A stretch of 44,914 bases of DNA from contig CANCQD010000004.1 of the NCBI GenBank assembly GCA_947380285.1, positions 1 to 44,914 of the forward strand, given 5' to 3'. This document shows, piece after piece, positions 36,261-42,971 of the stretch (position 1 is the stretch's first letter; the number at the start of each line of letters is the position of its first letter). This DNA comes from Burkholderiaceae bacterium. Lineage in GTDB: Bacteria; Pseudomonadota; Gammaproteobacteria; Burkholderiales; Burkholderiaceae. The translations under genes were made by a program, and so were the position numbers. The notes below the pieces were generated by a model. It saw nothing but the letters and a program-made list of their open reading frames with translations. It made no database searches and was not told the DNA's origin.

Positions 36261-36298
36261 ATGCTCCTGATAGCGTTAAATCAGGGGCATTTTTTTTG
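36261..36298 (+). terminator. Rho-independent terminator after the island lytic transglycosylase
   Basis: ATGCTCCTGA and TCAGGGGCAT (36261-36270, 36281-36290) form a 10-bp stem with one G-T pair around a 10-nt loop, followed by eight T. Confidence 0.9.
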
Positions 36299-36313
36299 AC
36301 TTTCTGAACACCT

Positions 36314-36338
36314 ATTTTGTTCTCACTAAGAACAAAAT
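36314..36338. promoter_or_regulatory. Palindromic operator-like site, copy 2
   Basis: ATTTTGTTCT-CACTA-AGAACAAAAT: perfect 10-bp arms. Its inner 19 bp are identical to copy 1 at 27504-27522. It lies about 60 bp before the -35 box of the next promoter. Confidence 0.6.
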
Positions 36339-36395
36339 TTCCCTGATTTTTATCTAATTTTCAAGTGCGTAAATGCCACGAAACCCATGTAGATA

Positions 36396-36424
36396 TTGAC
36401 AAATAGACTGTTTTTTGCTACAAT
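36396..36424 (+). promoter_or_regulatory. Near-consensus sigma-70 promoter of the phage-like regulator gene
   Basis: TTGACA at 36396-36401, 17-bp spacer and TACAAT at 36419-36424. This is the best promoter match in the window. Start expected near 36431, giving a leader of about 190 nt before the ATG at 36621. Confidence 0.8.
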
Positions 36425-36544
36425 AGGTTCACAGTAGTAGATGTATCGTGCTTCCCATAAGAGCGCTCCAATGCCCTCCGAAACCACGAGATAGTGACAA
36501 CCAATAATTACACCAAAGTCACTCTTTTTAAGTAAATCGAATTA

Positions 36545-36588
36545 AGCAAAATTTGTTATTCCTTCATTGGAATGGAACCTTTTTTGCT
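36545..36588 (+). promoter_or_regulatory. Leader hairpin, possible attenuator
   Basis: In the leader of the next gene, AGCAAAA (36545-36551) pairs with TTTTGCT (36582-36588), and within it GTT-ATTCC pairs with GGAAT-gg-AAC around a 6-nt loop. A run of six T lies on the descending arm. It could be a transcription attenuator or an RNA-stability element. Confidence 0.45.
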
Positions 36589-36620
36589 CAAAATTTATCA
36601 ATTAATTAAAGGAGAGCGTT

Positions 36621-37328
36621 ATGGGTACAGCTATGGTTATAACTAATAAGAATATTGCAGATGAATATGTTCGCAGATATCAGCAATCGACTAAAAACGC
36701 TATTGAGGGTATTTTGAATATGGGCGAGGCGGTCTATGAGATTTATACGAAATTCAAGTCAAAAGAGCTTTCTGATAGTGATTTGGAGTATTTCTGCACG
36801 TCTGTACATTTAGACTCAAAGGGTTCAACTTTCAGAAAATACAAGTCTATTGGCAGAAATGCCGATAAATTTAGACTCTATATGGACAAGTTGCCATCAT
36901 CATTCTCGGTGCTCTATGAAATGGCGACTCTAGATGCTGACGATTTTGAGAGATATGTGGTGAGAACTTCCTTTTCTAAGGAGACAACACTTGAGCATCT
37001 TAAGAAAATGATGAATAAGTCCTCGGTTCTTGCTAAGAACAAGTTGCTAAATCCACCGTCTTTGAGATCTAAACCACTTACTCTATCAAGGGTTATCAAT
37101 AAGATAAACAGGTTTGAAATCAGTATTGTTCGTGATTTGCCTAAATCAGATTTTGATAGGGTGGTTGAGACACTATCTGACTATAGAAATAAAGGATGGA
37201 TTCGCTTTGAGGATCCTGAGATCACAGAATCTCTGAATGAGGTATTGGATGTCAGCGATGTGATTGATGAGGATGAAAAGTACTTTACTACACTGCGTGA
37301 GCAGGATATTAGAGAACTTAGAGCATAA
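36621..37328 (+). CDS. Phage/plasmid-like regulator, DUF3102-like pattern, unknown
   Basis: A 235-residue cytoplasmic protein with AAAGGAGAG before the ATG. The first 110 residues (AIEGILNMGEAVYEIYTKFK...GSTFRKYKSIGRNADKFRLYMDKLPSSFSVLYEMATL) follow the order seen in phage and plasmid proteins of the DUF3102 type: a helix, a helix-turn-helix-like FRKYKSIG step, then LP..F..LYE.A. The C-terminus (FEDPEITESLNEVLDVSDVIDEDEKYF) is acidic. It probably binds DNA and regulates the island, but this rests on pattern resemblance. It has the strongest promoter of the window, a long structured leader and its own terminator. A sequence like the island palindromes lies inside the gene at 37025-37042. Confidence 0.6.
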   Translation: MGTAMVITNKNIADEYVRRYQQSTKNAIEGILNMGEAVYEIYTKFKSKELSDSDLEYFCTSVHLDSKGSTFRKYKSIGRNADKFRLYMDKLPSSFSVLYEMATLDADDFERYVVRTSFSKETTLEHLKKMMNKSSVLAKNKLLNPPSLRSKPLTLSRVINKINRFEISIVRDLPKSDFDRVVETLSDYRNKGWIRFEDPEITESLNEVLDVSDVIDEDEKYFTTLREQDIRELRA

Positions 37329-37335
37329 AAAAGAT

Positions 37336-37387
37336 TCTTCCTAGGTCAAATTGCAGTATCGGTAACTGTAAATCTAGGAAATTTTTT
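37336..37387 (+). terminator. Rho-independent terminator after the regulator gene
   Basis: The outer stem is TTCCTAG (37338-37344) with CTAGGAA (37374-37380); the inner stem is TTGCAGT (37351-37357) with ACTGTAA (37365-37371). Six T follow directly. Confidence 0.75.
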
Positions 37388-37787
37388 GGAGGAGGGGTCT
37401 TGGGAATGGTGAAAGTGGTAAACATGCAAAATATATCTTCATATATACCAAAATATCTGCTGAAATCATTAAAAAATTGGATAAGTAAGTATGTCCGCTT
37501 TTGAATTTGAATCCATTTCCTGCTCCAACCAATAGAACCTTGATACGCAGTATCAAATGACTGAACGCAGTGAAGTCATGAATTAAGACTCCTCCCCAAA
37601 AGACATTGAATCCTATTCCTGCCTCTATTTGGAAATGGTGATTCCAGAGTTATCACTATCTATCTAATAGTTCCAAGTCACATAAATACCCAATAAGACC
37701 AAGTTTTTATTAACTAGTCGCTATAGCCATCGTAAGACTGGCTTTGGCGATTGGTCTTAGATTAATTCCATCATTAAAGGATCCCAA
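37388..37787. other. Noncoding region with several inverted repeats
   Basis: About 400 bp without a credible gene. It holds GATAC-gca-GTATC near 37540-37552, an ATGACT...AGTCAT hairpin near 37557-37580, a loose inverted pair (the GGAGGAGGGGTCT run at 37388-37400 against AGACTCCTCCCC near 37587), an imperfect direct repeat TGAATCC.(A/T).TTCCTG near 37508 and 37609, and the long hairpin at 37694-37759. No reverse transcriptase or transposase lies nearby. It may encode a structured RNA or act as a protein-binding region. Confidence 0.5.
37694..37759 (+). promoter_or_regulatory. Long two-stem hairpin upstream of the RHH gene
   Basis: Perfect 9-bp outer arms TAAGACCAA (37694-37702) and TTGGTCTTA (37751-37759). 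Just inside the right arm, TGGCTTTGGCGA pairs at 10 of 12 positions with TCGCTATAGCCA around a 9-nt loop. It ends 28 bp before the next start codon, so it could be a leader structure or an autoregulatory site. Confidence 0.6.
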
Positions 37788-37991
37788 ATGCACCAATTAA
37801 ATGCCGTAGCTACACCCAATATTCAGTTCCCATTGCGCCTGTCCCATGATCTATCCAATAGACTCAATCAAACTGCCAAATCCACCAGAATTCCTAAAAC
37901 AACACTAGGTCGAATTGCTATTCAAACCCTATTAGATGAAATAGAGGAAAAAGGCATTACAACGGTATTAAATGGTCTGGAGACAATATGA
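37788..37991 (+). CDS. Small ribbon-helix-helix DNA-binding protein
   Basis: A 67-residue protein with AAAGGA eight bases before the ATG. The pattern IQFPLRLSHDLSNRLNQTAKSTRIPKTTLGRIAIQTLLDEIEEKG is a beta strand followed by two helices with a turn, as in Arc/CopG/MetJ-type repressors, which bind DNA as dimers. Its stop codon overlaps the start of a 58-codon gene (ATGA). This arrangement recalls antitoxin-toxin pairs or autoregulated accessory operons. The hairpin just upstream is a candidate operator. Confidence 0.72.
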   Translation: MHQLNAVATPNIQFPLRLSHDLSNRLNQTAKSTRIPKTTLGRIAIQTLLDEIEEKGITTVLNGLETI

Positions 37992-38164
37992 ACAAACAAA
38001 TTGTGGACCACCTTGTTAAAGAATCAGTGTATTCCTATTTCTTCAATCCTAAGATGAAAGACTCCTCCATACAGTCTGACTTACAAGAGTTGGCTCAAAT
38101 CATAAAAAAATTATCTAAAAAGAAGCACTATGTTGTCTTTATTGTGGAAGATAAAGTATATTAA
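37988..38164 (+). CDS. 58-residue partner of the RHH protein, unknown
   Basis: Short gene starting in the stop codon of the RHH gene (ATGA at 37988) and ending at TAA 38164. It reads MNKQIVDHLVKESVYSYFF, then a helix rich in Gln, Leu and Lys (DLQELAQIIKKLSKKK) and a final strand HYVVFIVEDKVY. Amphipathic, basic in the middle. No family recognised. Translational coupling to a DNA-binding protein supports it being real. Confidence 0.55.
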   Translation: MNKQIVDHLVKESVYSYFFNPKMKDSSIQSDLQELAQIIKKLSKKKHYVVFIVEDKVY

Positions 38165-38211
38165 TTTATGTAATTTATATAATTTTTTAAATAACAAATT
38201 GGTGAATCTTT

Positions 38212-38685
38212 ATGGCTAAGAAACAAGATGAAGAAATCGAAGAATTTTTAAAACGTCTTAAAAAAGAAGATGAAGAAAATGAGGGTGAAGAGGATGAAGA
38301 TATGAGTCATAAAATCTCCATTACTGAGCCCAATAAAATTATAGAGATTGAAAGATGGGAGAAGAATCAACATCAATTACTAATTAAAACTACATATGAT
38401 TCAGGATATGTAATTGTTGACTTAGAGCCTTATCTTGATGACTCTTATACAGAAGAGGCAGGCATTGATGTCAACAATTCTGACTTTTGGATAAATGAAG
38501 AACACTTCAAAGATCCAACCTGTTCGTATGAATTTTTATCTGATATTTCTAAATTACAACAAGAAAAGATCATTTCCATTTATGAAAATGAGTTTCATGA
38601 CGGCCTTAAAGAAGATGGTTGGGATCTAAAAATCAAGGAAATATGGTTCAAAGGTAAGTTGGAAATAGAAAAAGTAGACTGGTGA
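38212..38685 (+). CDS. Acidic protein, unknown
   Basis: A 157-residue protein with a highly charged N-terminus (EEIEEFLKRLKKEDEENEGEEDED), then a compact domain with KISITEPNKIIEIERWEKNQHQLLIKTTYDSGYVIVDLEPYLDD and many Trp and Asp residues. No signal peptide. DUF2442-like proteins share some flavour of the WEKN...VDL stretch, but I cannot confirm this. It precedes a second acidic protein and a HEPN-like gene on the same strand. Confidence 0.6.
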   Translation: MAKKQDEEIEEFLKRLKKEDEENEGEEDEDMSHKISITEPNKIIEIERWEKNQHQLLIKTTYDSGYVIVDLEPYLDDSYTEEAGIDVNNSDFWINEEHFKDPTCSYEFLSDISKLQQEKIISIYENEFHDGLKEDGWDLKIKEIWFKGKLEIEKVDW

Positions 38686-38775
38686 TATATATCTTCAAAT
38701 GTGTCAAAAAGTGATTGATAGATTTATTAATAAAACTGAAGATTATGTAATTATAGTTATAAAAATTTGATAAAA

Positions 38776-39408
38776 ATGGCCAGAAAAAAAGATTCTAGTG
38801 TGGAAATGAAAACGACCCCAATTACCCTCAAATTTACGATTTCATGCGGGGGAGGTGATGGTGCTTATCTGTGTATCGAGCCAGTCACTAAAGAGATTTA
38901 TGAATATTTTGAAACAAATGAACTTGATCTTGAAGAATATGCGTTAGATGATCGTTATGCAGAGGAAAAACAGATCCCTGAAAATATGCAGCCTTTTGAG
39001 CCGGGATGCCGTGCATCATTTGGTTTTTATGAGTCTGGGATGACTGCGACTGATTACCTTGAATTGCTTATTCAGGATGATGACTCTAACGAAGTATTTT
39101 CTGGGGTAATCCCAAAGAAAAATCTAAAGTTGGATAAAAAGGCTTCCGATTCATTTAAAGACAAAGAAAAAGGCATTTATGTAGTGGGCTATGAAGGCTT
39201 AGAAGATTGTTACATTACAGGGGAAATTCAATTGGAGTCAGACTTCGATATTAAAAAGTTCAAAGTCCATTACGGGCGTATTGACTATGAACTAGGCGAT
39301 AGGGAAATGATTTCTTCAATTACTTATGACGAAAAAGAAATTAAATGGGAGCTAGATTCTTATGAAGGCACTGGCGATAACAGTTTTGGGTTTGTAATGG
39401 TTAAATAG
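38776..39408 (+). CDS. Acidic beta-rich protein, unknown
   Basis: About 210 residues from ATG 38776 (an in-frame TTG lies three codons upstream). After a short basic start (MARKKDSS) the sequence is strongly acidic and alternates beta strands: ITLKFTISCGGGDGAYLCIEP, CRASFGFYESGM, DYLELLIQDDD, KGIYVVGYEGLEDCYITGEIQLESDFD, IKKFKVHYGRIDYELGD. No signal peptide or membrane segment. No family recognised. It may work with the neighbouring acidic and HEPN-like proteins. Confidence 0.6.
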   Translation: MARKKDSSVEMKTTPITLKFTISCGGGDGAYLCIEPVTKEIYEYFETNELDLEEYALDDRYAEEKQIPENMQPFEPGCRASFGFYESGMTATDYLELLIQDDDSNEVFSGVIPKKNLKLDKKASDSFKDKEKGIYVVGYEGLEDCYITGEIQLESDFDIKKFKVHYGRIDYELGDREMISSITYDEKEIKWELDSYEGTGDNSFGFVMVK

Positions 39409-39481
39409 TAATTCAATTTAAATTTTAAATTGTAACGAAGGCGACTTACTATCGCGCTATTTCATGTTTAAGGATTCAGCA

Positions 39482-39982
39482 ATGACTAGCTTGTTTTCAG
39501 TTGGGTATGGCAGTGAAAATCGTGAGCGATATATCAACTCTCTGCTTGAGAATGATCCGACTATCGCATTAATTCTTGCATCAGTCCACTTTGAATGGAC
39601 TATTAAGCGAGCAATCCTTACCCTCTCTAGCGCGCCCTCTAAATCACTTAGAGAAAAACTTGAGTCAACTTATCTCCTCCTATCGAACAATAAGCTAGTT
39701 GGATTAGATGAGATTTGGCATCAAGAGGTTGGAATTTCCATTAAAAATGCTTCATTTGACAAAATTATTGGAAATTTAACTCTAATACTTGGTGAGGGAG
39801 GAGCAAAATCCTTAAGAGGAAAAATTATTCATGGAAATGGAACAATTTCTAAAGCTGTAGCTCGAGAAGCAGTAAGTTCATATTTTGTGGCATGTGAAAA
39901 CATAAGAAAACTTGCAAAAAGAAATGGTAAAAATCTTGATCAGAAATTAAGACCCAGAAGCAATAGAAAAATAACTATTTAA
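39482..39982 (+). CDS. HEPN-like protein, possible RNase
   Basis: About 166 residues from ATG 39482, which has AAGGA (39470-39474) seven bases upstream; ATG 39464 is in frame but lacks a ribosome site. All-helical prediction. Residues 112-117 read RGKIIH in the context SLRGKIIHGNGTISKAVAREAVSSYFVACENI, which is the Rx4-6H HEPN motif followed by the usual last helix. HEPN proteins are often metal-independent RNases in toxin-antitoxin, abortive infection and other defence systems. Partner and target are unknown. The 3' end overlaps, antisense, the relic of a repeated minus-strand gene (39975-40046). Confidence 0.6.
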   Translation: MTSLFSVGYGSENRERYINSLLENDPTIALILASVHFEWTIKRAILTLSSAPSKSLREKLESTYLLLSNNKLVGLDEIWHQEVGISIKNASFDKIIGNLTLILGEGGAKSLRGKIIHGNGTISKAVAREAVSSYFVACENIRKLAKRNGKNLDQKLRPRSNRKITI

Positions 39983-40046
39983 TACCTTCTCTCCTATACC
40001 TCAACTCCACCTCCACTGATTCTTCAAAGTATTTCTATTGTTTATA
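39975..40046 (-). pseudogene. Relic D of the repeated VITGKEVI small gene
   Basis: The minus strand reads Y-K-Q-stop-K-YFEESVEVELRYRREGIK-stop, matching EKRQKEFEKSVEEELRNRRGK at the end of the intact copy (41076-41273). Only the last third survives, with an internal stop. It lies downstream of the gene at 40069-40386, continuing the alternating pattern. Confidence 0.65.
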
Positions 40047-40068
40047 TCGTTATTAATTTTTATAAGTC

Positions 40069-40386
40069 TCAACCTTCTTTACAATTCGTAAATACAAAGT
40101 CATTTTGTTTTAAAAATTTAGAAATTTTTGAGAATTTTGATGGAAGTTTTGACACGACATATCCCTCTGAACATTCCGCATTTGCAATATCACCACCTTC
40201 AAATCTCCCATGACTATGATTAATTAATGCGTAACGACCTTGACCACCATACTCTTTAGCAATGTAAGATCCATCTTTCATGTCAATTTCATTTTTAATA
40301 CTAATTTCTAGGTATGCCGCAGCAATTGCAATAGATGGGATTAAAAATATAAGTGTAATAAGTGATTTTCTTATTAATTTTCTCAT
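40069..40386 (-). CDS. Small exported or membrane-anchored protein, unknown
   Basis: A 105-residue protein. N-terminal hydrophobic segment LITLIFLIPSIAIAAA acts as signal or anchor. The mature part (GQGRYALINHSHGRFEGGDIANAECSEGYVV...VFTNC) has two cysteines. The start ATG overlaps by 4 bp the stop of the truncated repeat copy C. No family recognised. Confidence 0.6.
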   Translation of the reverse strand: MRKLIRKSLITLIFLIPSIAIAAAYLEISIKNEIDMKDGSYIAKEYGGQGRYALINHSHGRFEGGDIANAECSEGYVVSKLPSKFSKISKFLKQNDFVFTNCKEG

Positions 40387-40500
40387 TTACTTCTCCTTTT
40401 CCTTAATTCGCCCTCTGTTGACTCTGCAAAATCTTTCCATTGTTTCTCTAATTCTTCAGGATTCTGAATCACTTCTTTGCCCGTGATGACTTGCTGGATG
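40383..40500 (-). pseudogene. Truncated copy C of the repeated VITGKEVI small gene
   Basis: The minus-strand frame reads QQVITGKEVIQNPEELEKQ..., WKDFAESTEGELRKRRSK, stop. It aligns without gaps to residues 28-65 of the intact copy. The N-terminal half is missing and replaced by the end of the preceding lipoprotein gene; no proper ATG remains. The stop overlaps the next start as ATGA. Confidence 0.72.
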
Positions 40501-40506
40501 TAATTT

Positions 40507-41079
40507 TTATTGGAATTGCCTTTTAAACCAATCTGTTAAGTATGGTTCAATTGATTTAAATGGTAAATTTTTTGCAAAAATTGTTGAGTCACACGATAAA
40601 TGAATTGGTTCATACTCTATGAAATTAAATTCATTTTTATTGATCATGCTAAAGCTCAAGTTATCCAATGATTCTTGAATATCTTTTCTGTTAATTTCTT
40701 TAACGTTTAATCCAATTGTTTCTGCATTATTTACAATTGAGTTAATTATTTTTTCAGTATTTCCATAATTAAATACATCTGAATAAACAAGTTCTTTTAA
40801 ATCAGATAATCGAATAAAACTTTGACTAGTAATGACGCATTGATAAGGGGCGCCCATTCTTTCTTTGTAATCCTGATCTCTATTGGTTTCAATTTTTGTT
40901 AATATTATTAGATCTGATGATATAACTTGGACTTCACCTTGTTTTTTATATTTCTCAATAATTAAATTCTGTACCTGCTTATTATCTTTGGTTTCATCAA
41001 TTCTATTTTTCTCGCAGCTTGTTAAAAGAGTTGTCGCAGCAATTAAAATGACTGCAATTTGACTAAACTTATTTTTCAT
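40507..41079 (-). CDS. Putative lipoprotein, unknown
   Basis: A 190-residue protein. Lipoprotein signal MKNKFSQIAVILIAATTLLTSC with lipobox LTSC. The mature part is charged and contains YQCVITSQSFIRLSDLKELVYSDVFNYGNTEKIINSIV. The start overlaps by 4 bp the stop of the intact small repeat gene, so translation is probably coupled. No family recognised. Confidence 0.68.
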   Translation of the reverse strand: MKNKFSQIAVILIAATTLLTSCEKNRIDETKDNKQVQNLIIEKYKKQGEVQVISSDLIILTKIETNRDQDYKERMGAPYQCVITSQSFIRLSDLKELVYSDVFNYGNTEKIINSIVNNAETIGLNVKEINRKDIQESLDNLSFSMINKNEFNFIEYEPIHLSCDSTIFAKNLPFKSIEPYLTDWFKRQFQ

Positions 41080-41273
41080 TTCCCTCTCCTATTCCTCAAT
41101 TCTTCTTCCACCGATTTTTCAAACTCTTTCTGTCGTTTCTCTAGTTCTTTGAGATTGTGAATCACTTCTTTACCTGTGATGACTTCTTTGGAGGATAGGA
41201 GGTCATCTAATGACTTCTTTACTTTGACTTTTTTGATGGGAAACATAGGTTCAGTAATGGTGAATTTAACCAT
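41076..41273 (-). CDS. Intact copy B of the repeated VITGKEVI small gene
   Basis: A 65-residue basic, soluble protein: MVKFTITEPMFPIKKVKVKKSL, then DDLLSSKEVITGKEVIHN and a helical, charged tail LKELEKRQKEFEKSVEEELRNRRGK. It is the complete member of a family with three decayed copies on the same strand (42568-42690, 40383-40500, 39975-40046). It ends in an ATGA overlap with a lipoprotein gene. I do not recognise the family. The N-terminal beta-like start plus helical tail would suit a small regulator or antitoxin, but this is speculation. Confidence 0.65.
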   Translation of the reverse strand: MVKFTITEPMFPIKKVKVKKSLDDLLSSKEVITGKEVIHNLKELEKRQKEFEKSVEEELRNRRGK

Positions 41274-41362
41274 CTGTTTAAAACCTATCTAAAAGTGGTA
41301 TTTCTAGGTTCGACATACCACTCAAAACTAGGGTTCTCATATAGTTGATTTATGAAAATATC

Positions 41363-42076
41363 TCAAAAAGCTTTTTTAGTTCCCGAACAATATTTTGAAT
41401 AGATAAGACTCCAACCTCTCTGAAGTCTATTCATATCTAAGTTCTCACTCCTAAAGATTTCTCTTCCCATATACTGAACTTCTTGGGTTTGATAGTTATG
41501 AACAACATTGTCATATCCAATAATATTGAAATACTTCTGAGGATCATGAATTTCTTTCCTCTCTGTGTACGAACGATTCATAGTTACAACTTGAATACTC
41601 TTAGGATCCATCTCATTAAGATTGATTGTTTGTAGTACTGTTCCATCTTTTGAATTTATTTTTTGATAAATACAACTTTTAGTATCTTTAACTACCCATG
41701 AAGAGTATCCACTACATCCATCATCCCCACATCCCGAAGAATAGTTGAGAACTTGAGAAACTACATCAATACCTTTTTTATTTTGTTCATTTGGTGAAGT
41801 ATTAATTATCGGTACAGAGGGAATTGATGATGAATTTTTGGTATCCCCAACATTTTGCTTCTCATCTTTTGTAGGAGTCACTTTAAAAAATTCATATAGT
41901 TTTACACCACCGAAAACTAAAAGAGATATCAATATTGAATATGCTAAAAGTGTTGTGACCCATCCTTCTTTTTCATCATCAGCAAATATACTTCGATCAA
42001 TAGATTTTTTACATTTTATACAAATAATCTGTCCATCTTCATATGGTTGACCACAGAAATGTTTTTTAATTTTCAT
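41363..42076 (-). CDS. Zinc-ribbon membrane protein with KKAF C-terminal domain
   Basis: A 237-residue protein. The N-terminus KKHFCGQPYEDGQIICIKCKK looks like half of a zinc ribbon (CxxC in CIKC plus C8). A membrane helix (TTLLAYSILISLLVFGGVKLY) lies at about 42-62, followed by a Ser/Asn/Pro-rich linker. The C-terminal 130 residues match the lipoprotein at 28882-29721: VVSQVLNYSSG near the start and LDMNRLQRGWSLIYSKYCSGTKKAF at the end. Zinc ribbon inside and KKAF domain outside is the expected topology. The function is unknown. Confidence 0.7.
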   Translation of the reverse strand: MKIKKHFCGQPYEDGQIICIKCKKSIDRSIFADDEKEGWVTTLLAYSILISLLVFGGVKLYEFFKVTPTKDEKQNVGDTKNSSSIPSVPIINTSPNEQNKKGIDVVSQVLNYSSGCGDDGCSGYSSWVVKDTKSCIYQKINSKDGTVLQTINLNEMDPKSIQVVTMNRSYTERKEIHDPQKYFNIIGYDNVVHNYQTQEVQYMGREIFRSENLDMNRLQRGWSLIYSKYCSGTKKAF

Positions 42077-42169
42077 TATTTATCTTATAACTAATTATTT
42101 TCTAAAATTAATGTGTTGATCTTTTAGAATTAGAATCACAATTATTTTTTAAAACAGCTGATGCATTAT

Positions 42170-42571
42170 TTACTTTTTATCTTTGACTTTTATATAATTG
42201 CCAACTACAGAATCTTCTACACCTTGACCACACCCCTCTATTTTTACACCTGTAACGTTAACACCTGTATTTTTAAAAGTTAGAATGACACTGGAATATT
42301 CATCTGATAGCAAATAAGATTTTTCTGATATAGGTTTTAGAATCCCTTCAATATCACAAATATTGACCATACCATCATCGATTTTTCCGAATTGATAGTA
42401 CGCATTTATATGTGCTGAGTAACTATTATTCGGTAATGCTATTACATCTAATTCGCTACCTCGATTTTGAGATTTATTGCCATATGTTCCACCAATCGAA
42501 AATTCTTGAGCGTTTTTTTCACAGCCAAATAGCAATGATGATAAAACATATGTAAATATTATTTTCTTCAT
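42170..42571 (-). CDS. Putative lipoprotein, unknown
   Basis: A 133-residue protein with signal MKKIIFTYVLSSLLFGC (lipobox LFGC). Mature part beta-rich (SYSAHINAYYQFGKIDDGMVNICDIEGILKPISEKSYLLSDEYSSVILTFKNTG), with two further cysteines. The start overlaps the end of degraded repeat copy A, as in the two units downstream. No family recognised. Confidence 0.65.
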   Translation of the reverse strand: MKKIIFTYVLSSLLFGCEKNAQEFSIGGTYGNKSQNRGSELDVIALPNNSYSAHINAYYQFGKIDDGMVNICDIEGILKPISEKSYLLSDEYSSVILTFKNTGVNVTGVKIEGCGQGVEDSVVGNYIKVKDKK

Positions 42572-42690
42572 TTCAATCTTCTATTTCTCAACTCGTCTTC
42601 TACCGATACTATAAAATTATTTTCTTGAATATACGTCATCTATGTACCTGTAGTAACTTCTTTGGAAGGCAGAAGGTCATCTGAGGTTTT
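42568..42690 (-). pseudogene. Degraded copy A of the repeated VITGKEVI small gene
   Basis: The minus-strand frame reads KTSDDLLPSKEVTTGT, stop, then ...FIVSVEDELRNRRLK, stop. It matches KKSLDDLLSSKEVITGK and FEKSVEEELRNRRGK of the intact copy on both sides of an internal stop and a deletion. The start region is lost. The final stop still overlaps the next start (ATGA). Confidence 0.72.
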
Positions 42691-42704
42691 TTATTTAAAT
42701 TTCA

Positions 42705-42872
42705 TTAGTCTTTGAAATTTAGTGTCAAGATCCCGAAGATCAAGATCAGAAGACCGAATGATTCACCTATGTGAGTTATAAAAAATTTGCTGACTTCTGG
42801 GTTAATGCCTAAAGCAGACAGCATAAGTAATGCAAATCCTATAAATGCGAATAGCCCTCTTAAGTAGTTCAT
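42705..42872 (-). CDS. Small two-helix membrane protein, unknown
   Basis: About 55 residues from the ATG at 42872, which has AAAGGA upstream; an in-frame ATG 45 bases earlier is less likely. Two hydrophobic helices (LFAFIGFALLMLSAL and SFGLLILIFGILTL) are joined by a short loop with HIGE. No family recognised. Confidence 0.5.
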   Translation of the reverse strand: MNYLRGLFAFIGFALLMLSALGINPEVSKFFITHIGESFGLLILIFGILTLNFKD

Positions 42873-42971
42873 ATTTTTCCTTTTAGTTAAATTTATAATA
42901 TCTATATTCAATAACACAAATTAATACTGATAATACTTACAGTAATTTAAGTTTAAGACCCTCCACTATAA

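Noticed and set aside
37374..37556. 60-codon minus-strand open frame in the noncoding region
   Set aside because: No ribosome site, unconvincing composition, and it overlaps the terminator of the regulator gene.
37388..37787. Retron-like msr/msd region suggested by nested inverted repeats
   Set aside because: No reverse transcriptase gene lies nearby, and the outer inverted repeat is imperfect.
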